Positions 53,836-62,037 of a stretch of 64,000 bases of DNA are shown piece by piece; position 1 is the first letter of the stretch; every line of letters begins with the position of its first letter. The position numbers were made by a program, and so were the translations under genes. Source of the stretch: Kitasatospora sp. NBC_00458 (lineage in GTDB: Bacteria > Actinomycetota > Actinomycetes > Streptomycetales > Streptomycetaceae); contig NZ_CP107904.1 in assembly GCF_036013975.1 (NCBI RefSeq), positions 5,295,001-5,359,000 on the forward strand, written 5' to 3'. The notes beneath the pieces were generated by a model. That model was not told the DNA's origin. It did not search any database and worked only from the letters and a program-made list of their open reading frames with translations.

Positions 53836-53841
53836 TAGGCT
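53836..53841 (+). promoter_or_regulatory. -10 hexamer TAGGCT upstream of bldA
   Basis: TAGGCT lies 67 bases before the tRNA 5' end, giving a precursor leader of about 60 bases. No convincing -35 box is seen. The rest of the gap 53503-53908 holds the divergent ABC promoter and no gene. Confidence 0.45.
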
Positions 53842-53908
53842 CAGGGGTGGCCCGCACGGGGGCGGAGCGCTGCTCTCCGGTCCACGGGCGAGGCCGGTCC
53901 ACGGGACG

Positions 53909-53991
53909 GCCCGGATGGTGGAACGCAGACACGGGCAGCTTAAAACTGCTTGGCCGTGAGGCCGTGCCGGTTCGAGTCCGGCTCCGGGCAC
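53909..53991 (+). tRNA. bldA: tRNA-Leu (anticodon TAA), the UUA-reading bldA tRNA
   Basis: An 83-base class II tRNA folds cleanly. The acceptor stem is GCCCGGA/TCCGGGC, and the D arm is GTG...CAC. The anticodon stem GGCAG/CTGCT has loop CTTAAAA, placing anticodon TAA at 53941-53943. The long variable arm is GGCC GTGA GGCC and the T arm is GCCGG TTCGAGT CCGGC. The discriminator is A53991; CC follows but the final A of CCA is not encoded. In streptomycetes the only tRNA for UUA is bldA, which controls development and antibiotic genes. A neighbouring FtsX/MacB-type ABC operon is also its context in S. coelicolor as I recall it. Confidence 0.93.
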
Positions 53992-54132
53992 CGACCGACC
54001 CGCGGGGACGCCGACCGGCGTCCCCGCCGGACGTTCCCCGCCGGATCCTCCTCGCGGCGGATGTTGGTTTTTTTGCCAAGCCATTACCCTTGTGGTTCGG
54101 GCGGTGCAGTGCCGCCACGGAGGGAATGAGCA

Positions 54133-55044
54133 ATGAGAAGCAGCAACCCGGTCTTCTCGCGGGAGGGGTCCTTCACCCGCGAGTCCGGCTACGCGGGTTT
54201 CGGGACCACCCAGACCCCGCCGGCCGGGGGCCAGCCCGCGACCAACCCCTACGGCAACAACCCGTACGGCAACAACCCGTACGCGAGCAGCCCCTACGCG
54301 CAGCAGTCCCAGGGTCAGGCACCGCTGACCGACGACCAGCTGGTCGAGATGTACCGGGCGCCGTCCGCCGGTCCGCTGGAGACCGGCCGGATGACGCTGG
54401 ACGACGTCGTCGCGCGCACCGCGATGACGCTGCTCACCCTGGTCGCCGCGGGCGGTCTGGCCTGGTTCGCCCTGCCGGAGCGCAACTACGGCCTCGCCGT
54501 CGGCGCCTCGCTGATCGCCTTCGTGGTCGGCATGGTGATCTCGTTCAAGCGGAGCGTCAGCCCGCCGCTGATCCTGGCCTACGCGGCCCTCCAGGGCTTC
54601 GCGCTCGGCGCGATCACCAAGGTGCTCAACAACGCACTGCCGGGCATCGCGATCCAGGCGGTCCTGGGGACGGCGGCGATCTTCGCGGCGATGCTGATCG
54701 CCTACAAGACCGGCCGGATCCGGGTCACCCCGCGCTACACGCGGATCGGCATCGCGATCGCCATGGGCTTCGTGCTGCTGATGCTGGTCAACATGGTCGC
54801 GTCGATGGTGTTCGGTGCGGACATGGGGCTGCGCTCGGGCCCGCTGGGCATCCTGGTCGGCGTGGTCGGCATCGCGCTCGGTGCCTTCTTCCTCTCCCTG
54901 GACTTCGCCGCCGTCGAGGAGGCCATCGCGCACGGTGCGCCGCAGAAGGAGGCCTGGCGGGCCGCCTTCGGGCTCACCCTCTCGCTGGTCTGGATCTACG
55001 TCGAGATGCTGCGGCTGATCGCGATCCTGCGCGGCGACGACTAG
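54133..55044 (+). CDS. Bax inhibitor-1/YccA family membrane protein
   Basis: This integral membrane protein has 303 residues. The cytoplasmic N-terminus carries NPYGNNPYGNNPY-type repeats (residues 35-58). Seven hydrophobic helices follow from about 95 (TAMTLLTLVAAGGLAWFAL, VGASLIAFVVGMVISF, LILAYAALQGFALGAI, GTAAIFAAMLIAYKTG, IAIAMGFVLLMLVNMVASM, LVGVVGIALGAFFLSLDFAAVEE, LTLSLVWIYVEMLRLIAIL). The LDFAAVEE and YVEMLRL segments match YccA-type members. ATG 54133 has GGAGGGA 5 bases upstream. The family is linked to ion leak and stress tolerance; the role here is not known. Confidence 0.95.
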   Translation: MRSSNPVFSREGSFTRESGYAGFGTTQTPPAGGQPATNPYGNNPYGNNPYASSPYAQQSQGQAPLTDDQLVEMYRAPSAGPLETGRMTLDDVVARTAMTLLTLVAAGGLAWFALPERNYGLAVGASLIAFVVGMVISFKRSVSPPLILAYAALQGFALGAITKVLNNALPGIAIQAVLGTAAIFAAMLIAYKTGRIRVTPRYTRIGIAIAMGFVLLMLVNMVASMVFGADMGLRSGPLGILVGVVGIALGAFFLSLDFAAVEEAIAHGAPQKEAWRAAFGLTLSLVWIYVEMLRLIAILRGDD

Positions 55045-55050
55045 TCCCCG

Positions 55051-55090
55051 CACGACTGCACGACTGCACGACCGCACGACCGCACGACCC
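55051..55090. repeat. Five tandem 8-base units
   Basis: CACGACTG/CACGACCG units run without a gap for 40 bases, just after the Bax-inhibitor gene and before its terminator. Confidence 0.8.
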
Positions 55091-55110
55091 GCGCGTTCTG
55101 CGCACACACT

Positions 55111-55150
55111 GCCGCCGGGCCCCGGAGCACCAGCTCCGGGGCCCGGCGGC
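55111..55150 (+). terminator. Strong rho-independent terminator
   Basis: An 18-bp perfect stem (GCCGCCGGGCCCCGGAGC with its complement) with a 4-base loop is followed by TTT. It is the longest perfect stem I found in the window. Confidence 0.92.
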
Positions 55151-55182
55151 TTTCGTGCGCGGGTGCGGCCCGGGGCGGGCCG

Positions 55183-55188
55183 TATGCT
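55183..55188 (+). promoter_or_regulatory. -10 hexamer TATGCT of a leaderless promoter
   Basis: TATGCT lies 6 bases before ATG 55195, and no ribosome-binding site is present. Confidence 0.45.
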
Positions 55189-55194
55189 CGCCGC

Positions 55195-55572
55195 ATGCCC
55201 GAAGAGAAGACCCTGGCCGAAGCCGTCGACGCCCTGGCGGACCGGTTCCGTTCGATGCCGCAGAGCCGGCTGCACGGGGCCGTCCCCGGCCACCCGTCGC
55301 GGGCGGCGGCCGCGCTGGCCCTGGCCCGGTGGATGGCCGCGGTGGCGCAGGCGGCCGAGGGCGGTCCGGTGCGCGAGCTGCCGGAGGCCGGGGCGTTCGC
55401 GGTCGGCGACCAGCTGGCGGTGACCGGGCACGACCTGGTGGCGGCGCTGGCCGCGCTTCCCCGGGACGGCGAGGTGGCACTGCCGGCGGAGTCCGGTGGC
55501 CCGACGCCGGTCGCGGCGGTGCGGGCCGAGGCGGCGTCCAGGCTGGCGGAGACGGCCGTGCTCTGCGGCTGA
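55195..55572 (+). CDS. Conserved small cytoplasmic protein, unknown function
   Basis: The 125-residue, mostly helical and mildly acidic protein has no signal or membrane segment. Recognisable stretches are ALADRFRSMPQSRLHG, SRAAAALALARWMAAVAQAAEG and AFAVGDQLAVTGHDLVAALAALP. It resembles unnamed streptomycete proteins of this size; I cannot assign a function. The start fits the leaderless promoter and a strong hairpin follows, so it is a single-gene unit. Confidence 0.8.
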   Translation: MPEEKTLAEAVDALADRFRSMPQSRLHGAVPGHPSRAAAALALARWMAAVAQAAEGGPVRELPEAGAFAVGDQLAVTGHDLVAALAALPRDGEVALPAESGGPTPVAAVRAEAASRLAETAVLCG

Positions 55573-55694
55573 GCGGCACCCGTACCGTCGGGGCCCCCGT
55601 ACGACGACGGCGATGGCGGCTGTGGCACGGCGGTGGGGCCCCCCGGGGGGTGGTACTGCGGCGGGGCGGCCCGGCTCCGGCCCCGGACATGCCG

Positions 55695-55735
55695 GAGGCC
55701 GGCCGGGTCGGTAACCCCTTGACCCGGCCGGCCTC
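55695..55735. terminator. Bidirectional hairpin terminator
   Basis: A 15-bp perfect stem (GAGGCCGGCCGGGTC with GACCCGGCCGGCCTC) encloses an 11-base loop between convergent genes. Confidence 0.85.
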
Positions 55736-55747
55736 TCCGTCGCTGCG

Positions 55748-56770
55748 TCAGATGCTGGCCACCACCCGGTCGGCGAGCACGTACACGGCGTCCTCGTCGG
55801 TGGAGAAGGTCAGCGAGTAGGAGCCGGAGAACCGGGAGCCGCCGAGCAGGCGGACGTTCTCGCCGGCCCGGACCGCGTCGATCAGCCGGTAGGCGGCCTC
55901 GCGGTCGCCCGGGGCGACGCAGAGGGTGGTGCCGTCGGCGAAGGCGTACACGTCCAGGGTGCCGAGCGGGCCGGGGCGGACGTCGACCAGTGCGGTGCCC
56001 TCCTCGGCGAGCGCGGTCAGCCGGGTGTCGGTCCACTCGCGGGACGGCGCCTGGCTGGGCACGAAGTCGGGGTGCGAGGGGTGGCGGCGCGGGTCCGGGG
56101 TGGCCACCGGGGCCTCCTCGACGGCCGATCCGGTGTCCAGCAGTCCGGCCTCCAGGCCGGTGGCCAGCAGGTCGGCCTCGCGCCGGGCGCGGGCGTCCCC
56201 GGCCGTCTCGCCGGCGGGGTGGCCGGACGGGTAACCGGCGGGGTGACCGGCCGCGTGGCCGGACGGGTGGCCGGCGGGGTGGCCGGGGTGCAGCGGGGCG
56301 CCGCCGTCGGTGTCCGGCCCGGCGGGACGGGCGGAGTGGGTGCCGCCCTCGTTGATCAGGTCCTCCAGCGCGGAGCGCAGCGCCTCGCCGAACTCCGGGT
56401 CCATGGTCCCGGAGTTGTCGGCGGCGTCCTGCGGGCCGGTCGGGCGGGGGAAGAAGAGCGGCCACTCCTCGCTGCTGCCGAAGACACCGGCGAAGGGCGA
56501 GTCGAACAGCGGCTCGTCCTCGGCCGCGCGGGCCTCCTGCTCGGCCCAGAACGCCCGGGCCTCGGTGATCTCCCGTTCGCGGTCGGCGGCCAGTGCCTCG
56601 GCGACGGCCCGGCGTATCGCGGCCTCGTCGACCGGGACCGGGGCGGCGGCGGCCGCGGCGGCCCGCGCGGCCTGGGCGTCCAACCGGCGGGAGATTCCCC
56701 GGAGGTGGAACAGGACGGCGGTCGACACGGCGATCGGGATCAGCAGCAGGATGGTGTAGACGGCGCTCAC
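55748..56770 (-). CDS. Single-pass membrane-anchored protein, unknown function
   Basis: The 340-residue product has an N-terminal transmembrane helix (SAVYTILLLIPIAVSTAVLFHL). A charged coiled coil (AAIRRAVAEALAADREREITEARAFW) and an acidic part with EEWPLFFPRPTGP follow. A His/Pro/Gly repeat (HPGHPAGHPSGHAAGHPAG) leads to a conserved C-terminal domain of about 110 residues (TALVDVRPGPLGTLDVYAFADGTTLCVAP, AYRLIDAVRAGENVRLLGGSRFSGSYSLTF). I do not recognise a named family. GTG 56770 is chosen because AGGAG lies 8 bases upstream and the product then starts at the helix. The His-rich repeat could bind metal. Confidence 0.78.
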   Translation of the reverse strand: MSAVYTILLLIPIAVSTAVLFHLRGISRRLDAQAARAAAAAAAPVPVDEAAIRRAVAEALAADREREITEARAFWAEQEARAAEDEPLFDSPFAGVFGSSEEWPLFFPRPTGPQDAADNSGTMDPEFGEALRSALEDLINEGGTHSARPAGPDTDGGAPLHPGHPAGHPSGHAAGHPAGYPSGHPAGETAGDARARREADLLATGLEAGLLDTGSAVEEAPVATPDPRRHPSHPDFVPSQAPSREWTDTRLTALAEEGTALVDVRPGPLGTLDVYAFADGTTLCVAPGDREAAYRLIDAVRAGENVRLLGGSRFSGSYSLTFSTDEDAVYVLADRVVASI

Positions 56771-56888
56771 GGAACGTACTCCTAGGGAGGAGTGGAACGG
56801 GGTTACGTCTCCACACTGCCGCATACGGGGCTGTTACTGCAGTGGCCAATGTCGGATTTGTCTGTGACTTTCGCTCTTGTCCCCAAAT

Positions 56889-56900
56889 TGTTAGGTAACA
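56889..56900. promoter_or_regulatory. Short palindrome TGTTAGGTAACA
   Basis: A 5-bp inverted repeat (TGTTA/TAACA) with a 2-base centre sits in an AT-rich patch about 120 bases upstream of the membrane-protein start. It is a possible operator, with weak support. Confidence 0.3.
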
Positions 56901-56965
56901 CCGTTCTACGCTGCGGAGTTGATCCGCTCCGCACTGTCGATTTTCGAGCCGGAAACGACAGGATC

Positions 56966-57002
56966 GAGGGCCGGATCGACCTCGCGGTGTGATCCGGCCC
57001 TC
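56966..57002 (-). terminator. Hairpin terminator after the thiolase gene
   Basis: A 12-bp perfect stem (GAGGGCCGGATC with GATCCGGCCCTC) encloses a 13-base loop, 59 bases beyond the thiolase stop on the minus strand. Confidence 0.75.
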
Positions 57003-57061
57003 AATTACGCACGGTCACTCCAAATGGGTGGTCTGGACCCTTCGGAGTTGACGTCGGGACG

Positions 57062-58282
57062 TCAGCTGAGCCGCTCGATGACCATCGCCATGCCCTGGCC
57101 GCCACCGACGCACATGGTCTCCAGACCGAACTGCTTGTCGTGCCACTGCAGGGAGTTGATCAGGGTGGTGGTGATCCGTGCGCCGGTCATGCCGAACGGG
57201 TGGCCGACCGCGATGGCACCGCCGTTGACGTTCAGCCGGTCCAGGTCGACGCCCAGGTCGCGGTAGGACGGGATGACCTGGGCGGCGAAGGCCTCGTTGA
57301 TCTCGACCAGGTCGATGTCGCCGATGGTCAGGCCGGCCCGCCGGAGGGCCTGCTTCGAGGCCTCGACCGGGCCGTGGCCCATGATCTCGGGGGAGAGCGC
57401 GCTCACTCCGGTGGAGACCACCCGGGCGAGCGGGGTGATCCCCAGCTCGCGGGCCTTGGTGTCGGACATGACGACCAGTGCGGCCGCGCCGTCGTTCAGC
57501 GGGCAGCAGTTACCGGCGGTCACGGTGCCGTCGGGGCGGAACACCGGCTTGAGGCCGGAGACGCCCTCCAGCGTGACGCCGGCGCGCGGGCCGTCGTCCG
57601 TGGAGACCACGGTGCCGTCGGGCAGCGTCACGGGGGTGATCTCGCGCTCCCAGAAGCCGGCCTTGATGGCGGCCTCGGCGAGGTTCTGCGAGCGGACGCC
57701 GAACTCGTCCTGCTCGGCCCGGGTGACGCCCTTGAGTGCGGCGAGGTTCTCGGCGGTCTGGCCCATCGCGATGTAGGCGTCCGGCAGCAGGCCGTCCTCG
57801 CGCGGGTCGTGCCACGTGCCGCCGCCCTCCGCCGCGCGCCGGGCGGTGCGGGCCTGGGCCTCGTCGAAGAGCGGGTTCATGGTGCCCGGCATGCCGTCCG
57901 AGGAGCCGTTCACGCTGCGGGAGACCGTCTCCACGCCGGCGGAGAGGAAGACGTCGCCCTCGCCGGCCCTGATCGCGTGCAGTGCCATCCGCGTGGTCTG
58001 CAGCGAGGACGAGCAGTAGCGGGTGACGGTGGCGCCGGGCAGGTAGTCCATGCCCATCTGCACGGCCACGACGCGGGCCAGGTTGTGGCCCTGCTCGCCG
58101 CCGGGCAGGCCGCAGCCGAGCATCAGGTCGTCGATGGTGCGGGGGTCGAGCTGCGGCACCTTGGCCAGTGCGGCGCCGATGACCTGCGCGGTCAGGTCGT
58201 CGGGCCGGACGTCCTTGAGGGAGCCCTTGAAGGCCCGGCCGATCGGCGAACGGGCGGCGCTGACGATGACGGCTTCGGGCAT
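57062..58282 (-). CDS. Acetyl-CoA C-acetyltransferase (thiolase)
   Basis: The enzyme condenses or cleaves acyl-CoA at the beta-keto position. The 406-residue length is standard. The nucleophile is C90 in TRYCSSSLQTTRMAL, where the family usually has NxxCxSG. The catalytic His lies in NVNGGAIAVGHPFGMTGAR and the second Cys in CVGGGQGMAMVIE. The N-terminal signature is AVIVSAARSPIGRAFKGSL. ATG 58282 has GAGGAG 6 bases upstream. It may serve fatty acid breakdown or acetoacetyl-CoA formation. No other beta-oxidation gene is nearby. Confidence 0.95.
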   Translation of the reverse strand: MPEAVIVSAARSPIGRAFKGSLKDVRPDDLTAQVIGAALAKVPQLDPRTIDDLMLGCGLPGGEQGHNLARVVAVQMGMDYLPGATVTRYCSSSLQTTRMALHAIRAGEGDVFLSAGVETVSRSVNGSSDGMPGTMNPLFDEAQARTARRAAEGGGTWHDPREDGLLPDAYIAMGQTAENLAALKGVTRAEQDEFGVRSQNLAEAAIKAGFWEREITPVTLPDGTVVSTDDGPRAGVTLEGVSGLKPVFRPDGTVTAGNCCPLNDGAAALVVMSDTKARELGITPLARVVSTGVSALSPEIMGHGPVEASKQALRRAGLTIGDIDLVEINEAFAAQVIPSYRDLGVDLDRLNVNGGAIAVGHPFGMTGARITTTLINSLQWHDKQFGLETMCVGGGQGMAMVIERLS

Positions 58283-58394
58283 GGCGGGCTCCTCGCTGGG
58301 TGACCTTCGACTACGGGGTGCCCGGGACGGTCCCGGGCCGGGTGGGCGCGGGCCGGACGACGGGCGCCCGGGAGGAAAGTTACCGCCTGGTAGG

Positions 58395-59618
58395 TCAGGC
58401 GTCACCCGCCCCGGCGTGTGAGCTGGCCGACGTGTTGCCGTCCTCGGTGACCTGCGCCGGGGCGGCCCGGACCGGGGGGTGGGCGGGGGCCCGTACGGGG
58501 GCGGCGTCCCGTTCGGTGCCCGACCCGGCGTCCTGGCCGGGGCCCGCTCCGGAGTTCCGCCCGCCGCCCGGCCCGGCGTCCTGACCGGCCTCCTGGCCGG
58601 CGCCGGGCTCCGCGGCCGCCCAGGAGCCGGGCAGGCCGACCCGGAGCCGGTGCCGCAGCAGAGCCCAGCGCCGGACCGCGCCCTCGGCTCCGACCGCCGC
58701 CACCTCCGTACCGGACCGCCCGGCCGCCGCGGCCGCGGCCACCGCCACCGGCAGCACCGTCTCGCCCTGGACCCGGCCGACCGGCCGCTCCTCCTCAGGC
58801 CAGAGGCCCAGTGCGGCGCAGACCGAGGGCAGCACCGCCATCGCGGCCGTCGCGTACCCCTGCGCGGACGGGTGGTAGCGGTCGGCCGCGAACATCTCCG
58901 GCCGGGCGGCGAACTCCGGGCCGAGCAGCGAGCCGAGGGAGACGGTCCGGCCGTCCGCCTCCACCACGGCGATGGTCTGCGCGGCCGCGAGCTGGCGGCT
59001 GAGCCGGCGGGCCACCCAGCGCAGCGGCGGACGGACCGGCTTGATCGTCCCGAGGTCCGGGCAGGTCCCGACCACCACCTCGCAGCCGGCGGCCCGCAGC
59101 GCCGCGACCGTCTCGCCGAGCTGGCGCACCGCGAGCTGGGCCGGGCTGTGCCGGGTGACGTCGTTGGCGCCGATCATGATCACGGCGACGTCCGGGCGGT
59201 GCGGCAGCGCCTGCTCCAGCTGGCCGGGCAGGTCGGCGGAGCGGCCGCCGGAGAACGCCACGTTCACCAGCCGGACCGGGCGTTCGGCCACCGAGGCCAG
59301 GCCTGCGGCGAGCAGTGCGCCCGGTGTCTCCCTGGCCCGCAGCACACCGAGGCCGGCGGCGGTGGAGTCGCCGAGGAAGGCCAGCACCAGCGGGGGCTGC
59401 GACTCGGAGGCGGAGTCGGCGAAGGCCTCGCCGTAGACGCCGTCGGCCCGGGGCGGGTCGCCCTCCAGGACGCCGATGGCCTGGACGGCCAGCTTGCTCT
59501 CGGTCAGCAGCAGGCCGACCAGGCCCACGCCCAGCAGGCCGAGGCCTCCGCCGCCGTACGCCGCCGCGGTGGCGATCCGGCGGGCCACCCGGGCCCGCGA
59601 CTCGTGTGCCCCTGGCAT
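58395..59618 (-). CDS. SGNH/GDSL-family hydrolase, membrane-anchored
   Basis: The 407-residue esterase-type protein has an N-terminal hydrophobic anchor (GGGGLGLLGVGLVGLLLTESKL). The SGNH blocks follow: block I LAFLGDSTAAGLGV (Ser nucleophile near residue 83), block II Gly in NVAFSGGRSADLPG, block III IMIGANDVTRH, and block V DRYHPSAQGYA (Asp and His). A Gly/Gln/Pro-rich tail of about 100 residues ends the protein. It probably acts at the cell surface on an acetylated sugar, lipid or peptidoglycan ester; the substrate is unknown. ATG 59618 has an AAGGGGGA site. It is divergent from cbs. Confidence 0.92.
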   Translation of the reverse strand: MPGAHESRARVARRIATAAAYGGGGLGLLGVGLVGLLLTESKLAVQAIGVLEGDPPRADGVYGEAFADSASESQPPLVLAFLGDSTAAGLGVLRARETPGALLAAGLASVAERPVRLVNVAFSGGRSADLPGQLEQALPHRPDVAVIMIGANDVTRHSPAQLAVRQLGETVAALRAAGCEVVVGTCPDLGTIKPVRPPLRWVARRLSRQLAAAQTIAVVEADGRTVSLGSLLGPEFAARPEMFAADRYHPSAQGYATAAMAVLPSVCAALGLWPEEERPVGRVQGETVLPVAVAAAAAAGRSGTEVAAVGAEGAVRRWALLRHRLRVGLPGSWAAAEPGAGQEAGQDAGPGGGRNSGAGPGQDAGSGTERDAAPVRAPAHPPVRAAPAQVTEDGNTSASSHAGAGDA

Positions 59619-59937
59619 CCGGTTCCCCCTTCGCGTCCTCGTGCCGCCCCGAGGGGCCGTTGCCGATGCGTGTACACCCCTCCTACCCGGGTTGGCGCCG
59701 GGCTACGACGGGGGTGGGCCGTTCGTGGCACGGGAGGGTGCGGGGCGGGACGCCGGGCGGGGTGCGGGGCGGCGGCCCGGACGGCGGTCGGGGAGGCCGC
59801 CGCGGGTACCGGCCGGGCCGGGCCGGGAGGGGCCGGGAGGCCGCCGCGGGCGGCGGCCGGAAGGTGCGGACGGGTTCCCGGTGTGGCCGGTGGGCGGGGT
59901 GGGGAGGAAGGGGCGGGCCGGGGCCGGTGGCACGGCC

Positions 59938-59943
59938 TAGGCT
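59938..59943 (+). promoter_or_regulatory. -10 hexamer TAGGCT upstream of cbs
   Basis: TAGGCT lies 48 bases before the GTG at 59992, so the leader is about 40 bases and contains GGGAGG. The remaining gap 59619-59937 is G-rich low-complexity DNA with no gene. Confidence 0.5.
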
Positions 59944-59991
59944 TTGCAGTACCGAAAAGCACTCGCATGCCCACAGACCGGGAGGACCCCC

Positions 59992-61395
59992 GTGCGGTAC
60001 CACAACTCGATCATCGACCTGGTCGGCAACACGCCGCTGGTCAAGCTGAACAAGGTCACCGAGGGGATCAGCGCGACCGTGCTCGCGAAGGTCGAGTACT
60101 TCAACCCCGGCGGCTCGGTGAAGGACCGGATCGCGATGCGCATGATCGAGGCCGCCGAGGCCTCGGGCGCCCTGAAGCCCGGCGGCACCATCGTCGAGCC
60201 GACCTCCGGCAACACCGGCGTCGGCCTGGCGATCGTGGCCCAGCAGAAGGGCTACAAGTGCATCTTCGTCTGTCCGGACAAGGTGTCCACCGACAAGATC
60301 AACACACTGCGCGCGTACGGCGCCGAGGTGGTCGTCTGCCCGACCGCCGTCGCCCCTGAGCACCCGGACTCCTACTACAACGTCTCCGACCGCCTGGTCC
60401 GGGAGACCCCGAACGCCTGGAAGCCGGACCAGTACTCCAACCCGGACAACCCGGCCTCGCACTACCACTCCACCGGCCCGGAGCTGTGGGAGCAGACCGG
60501 GGGGAGGATCACCCACTTCGTGGCCGGCGTCGGCACCGGCGGCACCATCTCGGGCACCGGCAACTACCTGAAGGAGGCCTCCGGCGGCAAGGTCAAGGTG
60601 GTCGGCGCCGACCCCGAGGGCTCCGTCTACTCGGGCGGCACCGGCCGGCCGTACCTGGTCGAGGGCGTCGGTGAGGACTTCTGGCCGACCGCCTACGACC
60701 GCGGCGTCGCGGACGAGATCGTCGCCGTCTCCGACAAGGACTCGTTCCAGATGACCCGCCGCCTGGCCAAGGAGGAGGGCCTGCTGGTCGGCGGTTCCTG
60801 CGGCATGGCGGTCGTCGCCGCGCTGGAGGTCGCCAAGAAGCTCGGCCCGGACGACGTCGTCGTGGTGCTGCTGCCGGACGGCGGCCGCGGCTACCTGTCG
60901 AAGATCTTCAACGACGACTGGATGGCCGACTACGGCTTCCTGCCGTCCGCCACCGACGAGGCGCACATCGGCGAGGTGCTGGCCCGCAAGGACGCCATCG
61001 AGCACGAGGGCATCCCGCAGTTCGTCCACATGCACCCCAGCGAGACCGTCGCCGAGGCGGTCCGGGTGCTGCGCGAGTACGGCGTCTCGCAGATGCCCGT
61101 GGTCTCGCCGGGCGCCGGCCACCCGGACATCATGGCCGGCGAGGTGATCGGCTCGGTGGCGGAGAAGCTGCTGCTGGAGGGCGTCTTCGCGAACGAGATC
61201 CAGCTGACCGACACGCTGGACAGGGTGATGTCCAAGCCGCTCCCGGTGGTCGGCTCGGGCGAGACCGTCACCAACCTGATGACGGTGCTGGAGAAGGCCG
61301 ACGCCGCGGTGGTGCTGGTGGAGGGCAAGCCGCAGGGCATCGTCACCCGCCAGGACCTGCTCGGCTTCCTCGCCGGCAGCCGCCCCGGTCACTGA
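59992..61395 (+). CDS. cbs: Cystathionine beta-synthase
   Basis: This PLP enzyme joins homocysteine and serine to cystathionine. The 467-residue product has the PLP lysine in YFNPGGSVKDRIAMRM and the substrate loop EPTSGNTGVGLA. It also has the PLP-phosphate loop AGVGTGGTISGTGNYL and the EGVGEDFWP and LLVGGSCGMAV segments. Two CBS domains occupy about residues 335-460 (VHMHPSETVAEAVRVLREYGVSQMPVV and IQLTDTLDRVMSKPLPVVGSGETVTNL). The heme-binding N-terminal extension of animal enzymes is absent. GTG 59992 has GGGAGG 6 bases upstream. The CBS pair suggests allosteric control by an adenosyl ligand. Confidence 0.96.
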   Translation: MRYHNSIIDLVGNTPLVKLNKVTEGISATVLAKVEYFNPGGSVKDRIAMRMIEAAEASGALKPGGTIVEPTSGNTGVGLAIVAQQKGYKCIFVCPDKVSTDKINTLRAYGAEVVVCPTAVAPEHPDSYYNVSDRLVRETPNAWKPDQYSNPDNPASHYHSTGPELWEQTGGRITHFVAGVGTGGTISGTGNYLKEASGGKVKVVGADPEGSVYSGGTGRPYLVEGVGEDFWPTAYDRGVADEIVAVSDKDSFQMTRRLAKEEGLLVGGSCGMAVVAALEVAKKLGPDDVVVVLLPDGGRGYLSKIFNDDWMADYGFLPSATDEAHIGEVLARKDAIEHEGIPQFVHMHPSETVAEAVRVLREYGVSQMPVVSPGAGHPDIMAGEVIGSVAEKLLLEGVFANEIQLTDTLDRVMSKPLPVVGSGETVTNLMTVLEKADAAVVLVEGKPQGIVTRQDLLGFLAGSRPGH

Positions 61396-61844
61396 GGGAC
61401 CGGCCACTGAGGTGCCGGCCGCCGAGGGGCCCGTCCGCCGAGGGCCCGTCCGGCTGGGGCCCGTCCGCCTGGGCCCGGCCACTGAGGGACGGTCAGCCGC
61501 CCACCCCGACCGGACGGCTGAGGTTCCGTTTCCGGGCGAACTGGTACACCGGTGTCACCTGCGCGCAGCACGCGCTTAACAACGCTGCGGCATCGTTGTG
61601 GGCAACGGCAAGAAGCCGAGCGAGGCGACGACGACAGTCCGGGAGCGGCTCCCCGGCGTCGCCGATCGTCTCCGGGCACTACGGCCGGCCCTGACCCGGC
61701 CGGCGGTGTCCTTGTCCGCGGGAGACGCCGTCGTCCCGCCCCTGCCCGGCTCCGGCCGGTCACAGGGTGCGGCGGCTCCCGTGGCGACCGCGCCGCTTGG
61801 CGCGTCTCCGCGGCTCCCGGGTGGGGGAGCCCGGCGGAGGCGGC
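61396..61844 (+). other. Gap after cbs without a convincing gene
   Basis: The first 100 bases carry degenerate repeats of GGCCCGTCCGCC type. ACACCGGTGT (61546-61555) and ACAACG/CGTTGT (61579-61599) are short palindromes. An open frame from GTG 61598 has a plausible codon pattern for about 45 codons but no ribosome-binding site, and it runs through the terminator that follows. A small RNA ending at that terminator is possible. Confidence 0.45.
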
Positions 61845-61876
61845 AGGGCCGGTCCCTCTTCGGAGGGACCGGCCCT
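61845..61876 (+). terminator. Terminator with TTCG tetraloop, no obvious gene upstream
   Basis: A 14-bp perfect stem (AGGGCCGGTCCCTC with its complement) is closed by TTCG and followed by TCCC. It stands 450 bases after cbs and 160 before the next gene. Confidence 0.85.
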
Positions 61877-62024
61877 TCCCGTGTCACCGTCCGTCCGCGC
61901 CGCCCCGTCCGCCGTGCTCCGCCCGGCGTCGTCCCCCGCTCCGCCGTGTGCCGCGCTTCCCGGGCGGCCGGGTCCGGCGGCCCGCCCCGTACGGGTGCGA
62001 CCTTCGGCCCCGGGCGGTTTCCCG

Positions 62025-62030
62025 TAACCT
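62025..62030 (+). promoter_or_regulatory. -10 hexamer TAACCT of a leaderless promoter
   Basis: TAACCT lies 7 bases before ATG 62038, and no ribosome-binding site is present. Confidence 0.45.
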
Positions 62031-62037
62031 CGCACGC

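Noticed and set aside
53771..54133. Minus-strand frame over the bldA tRNA
   Set aside because: It is antisense to a cleanly folding tRNA and lacks coding signals.
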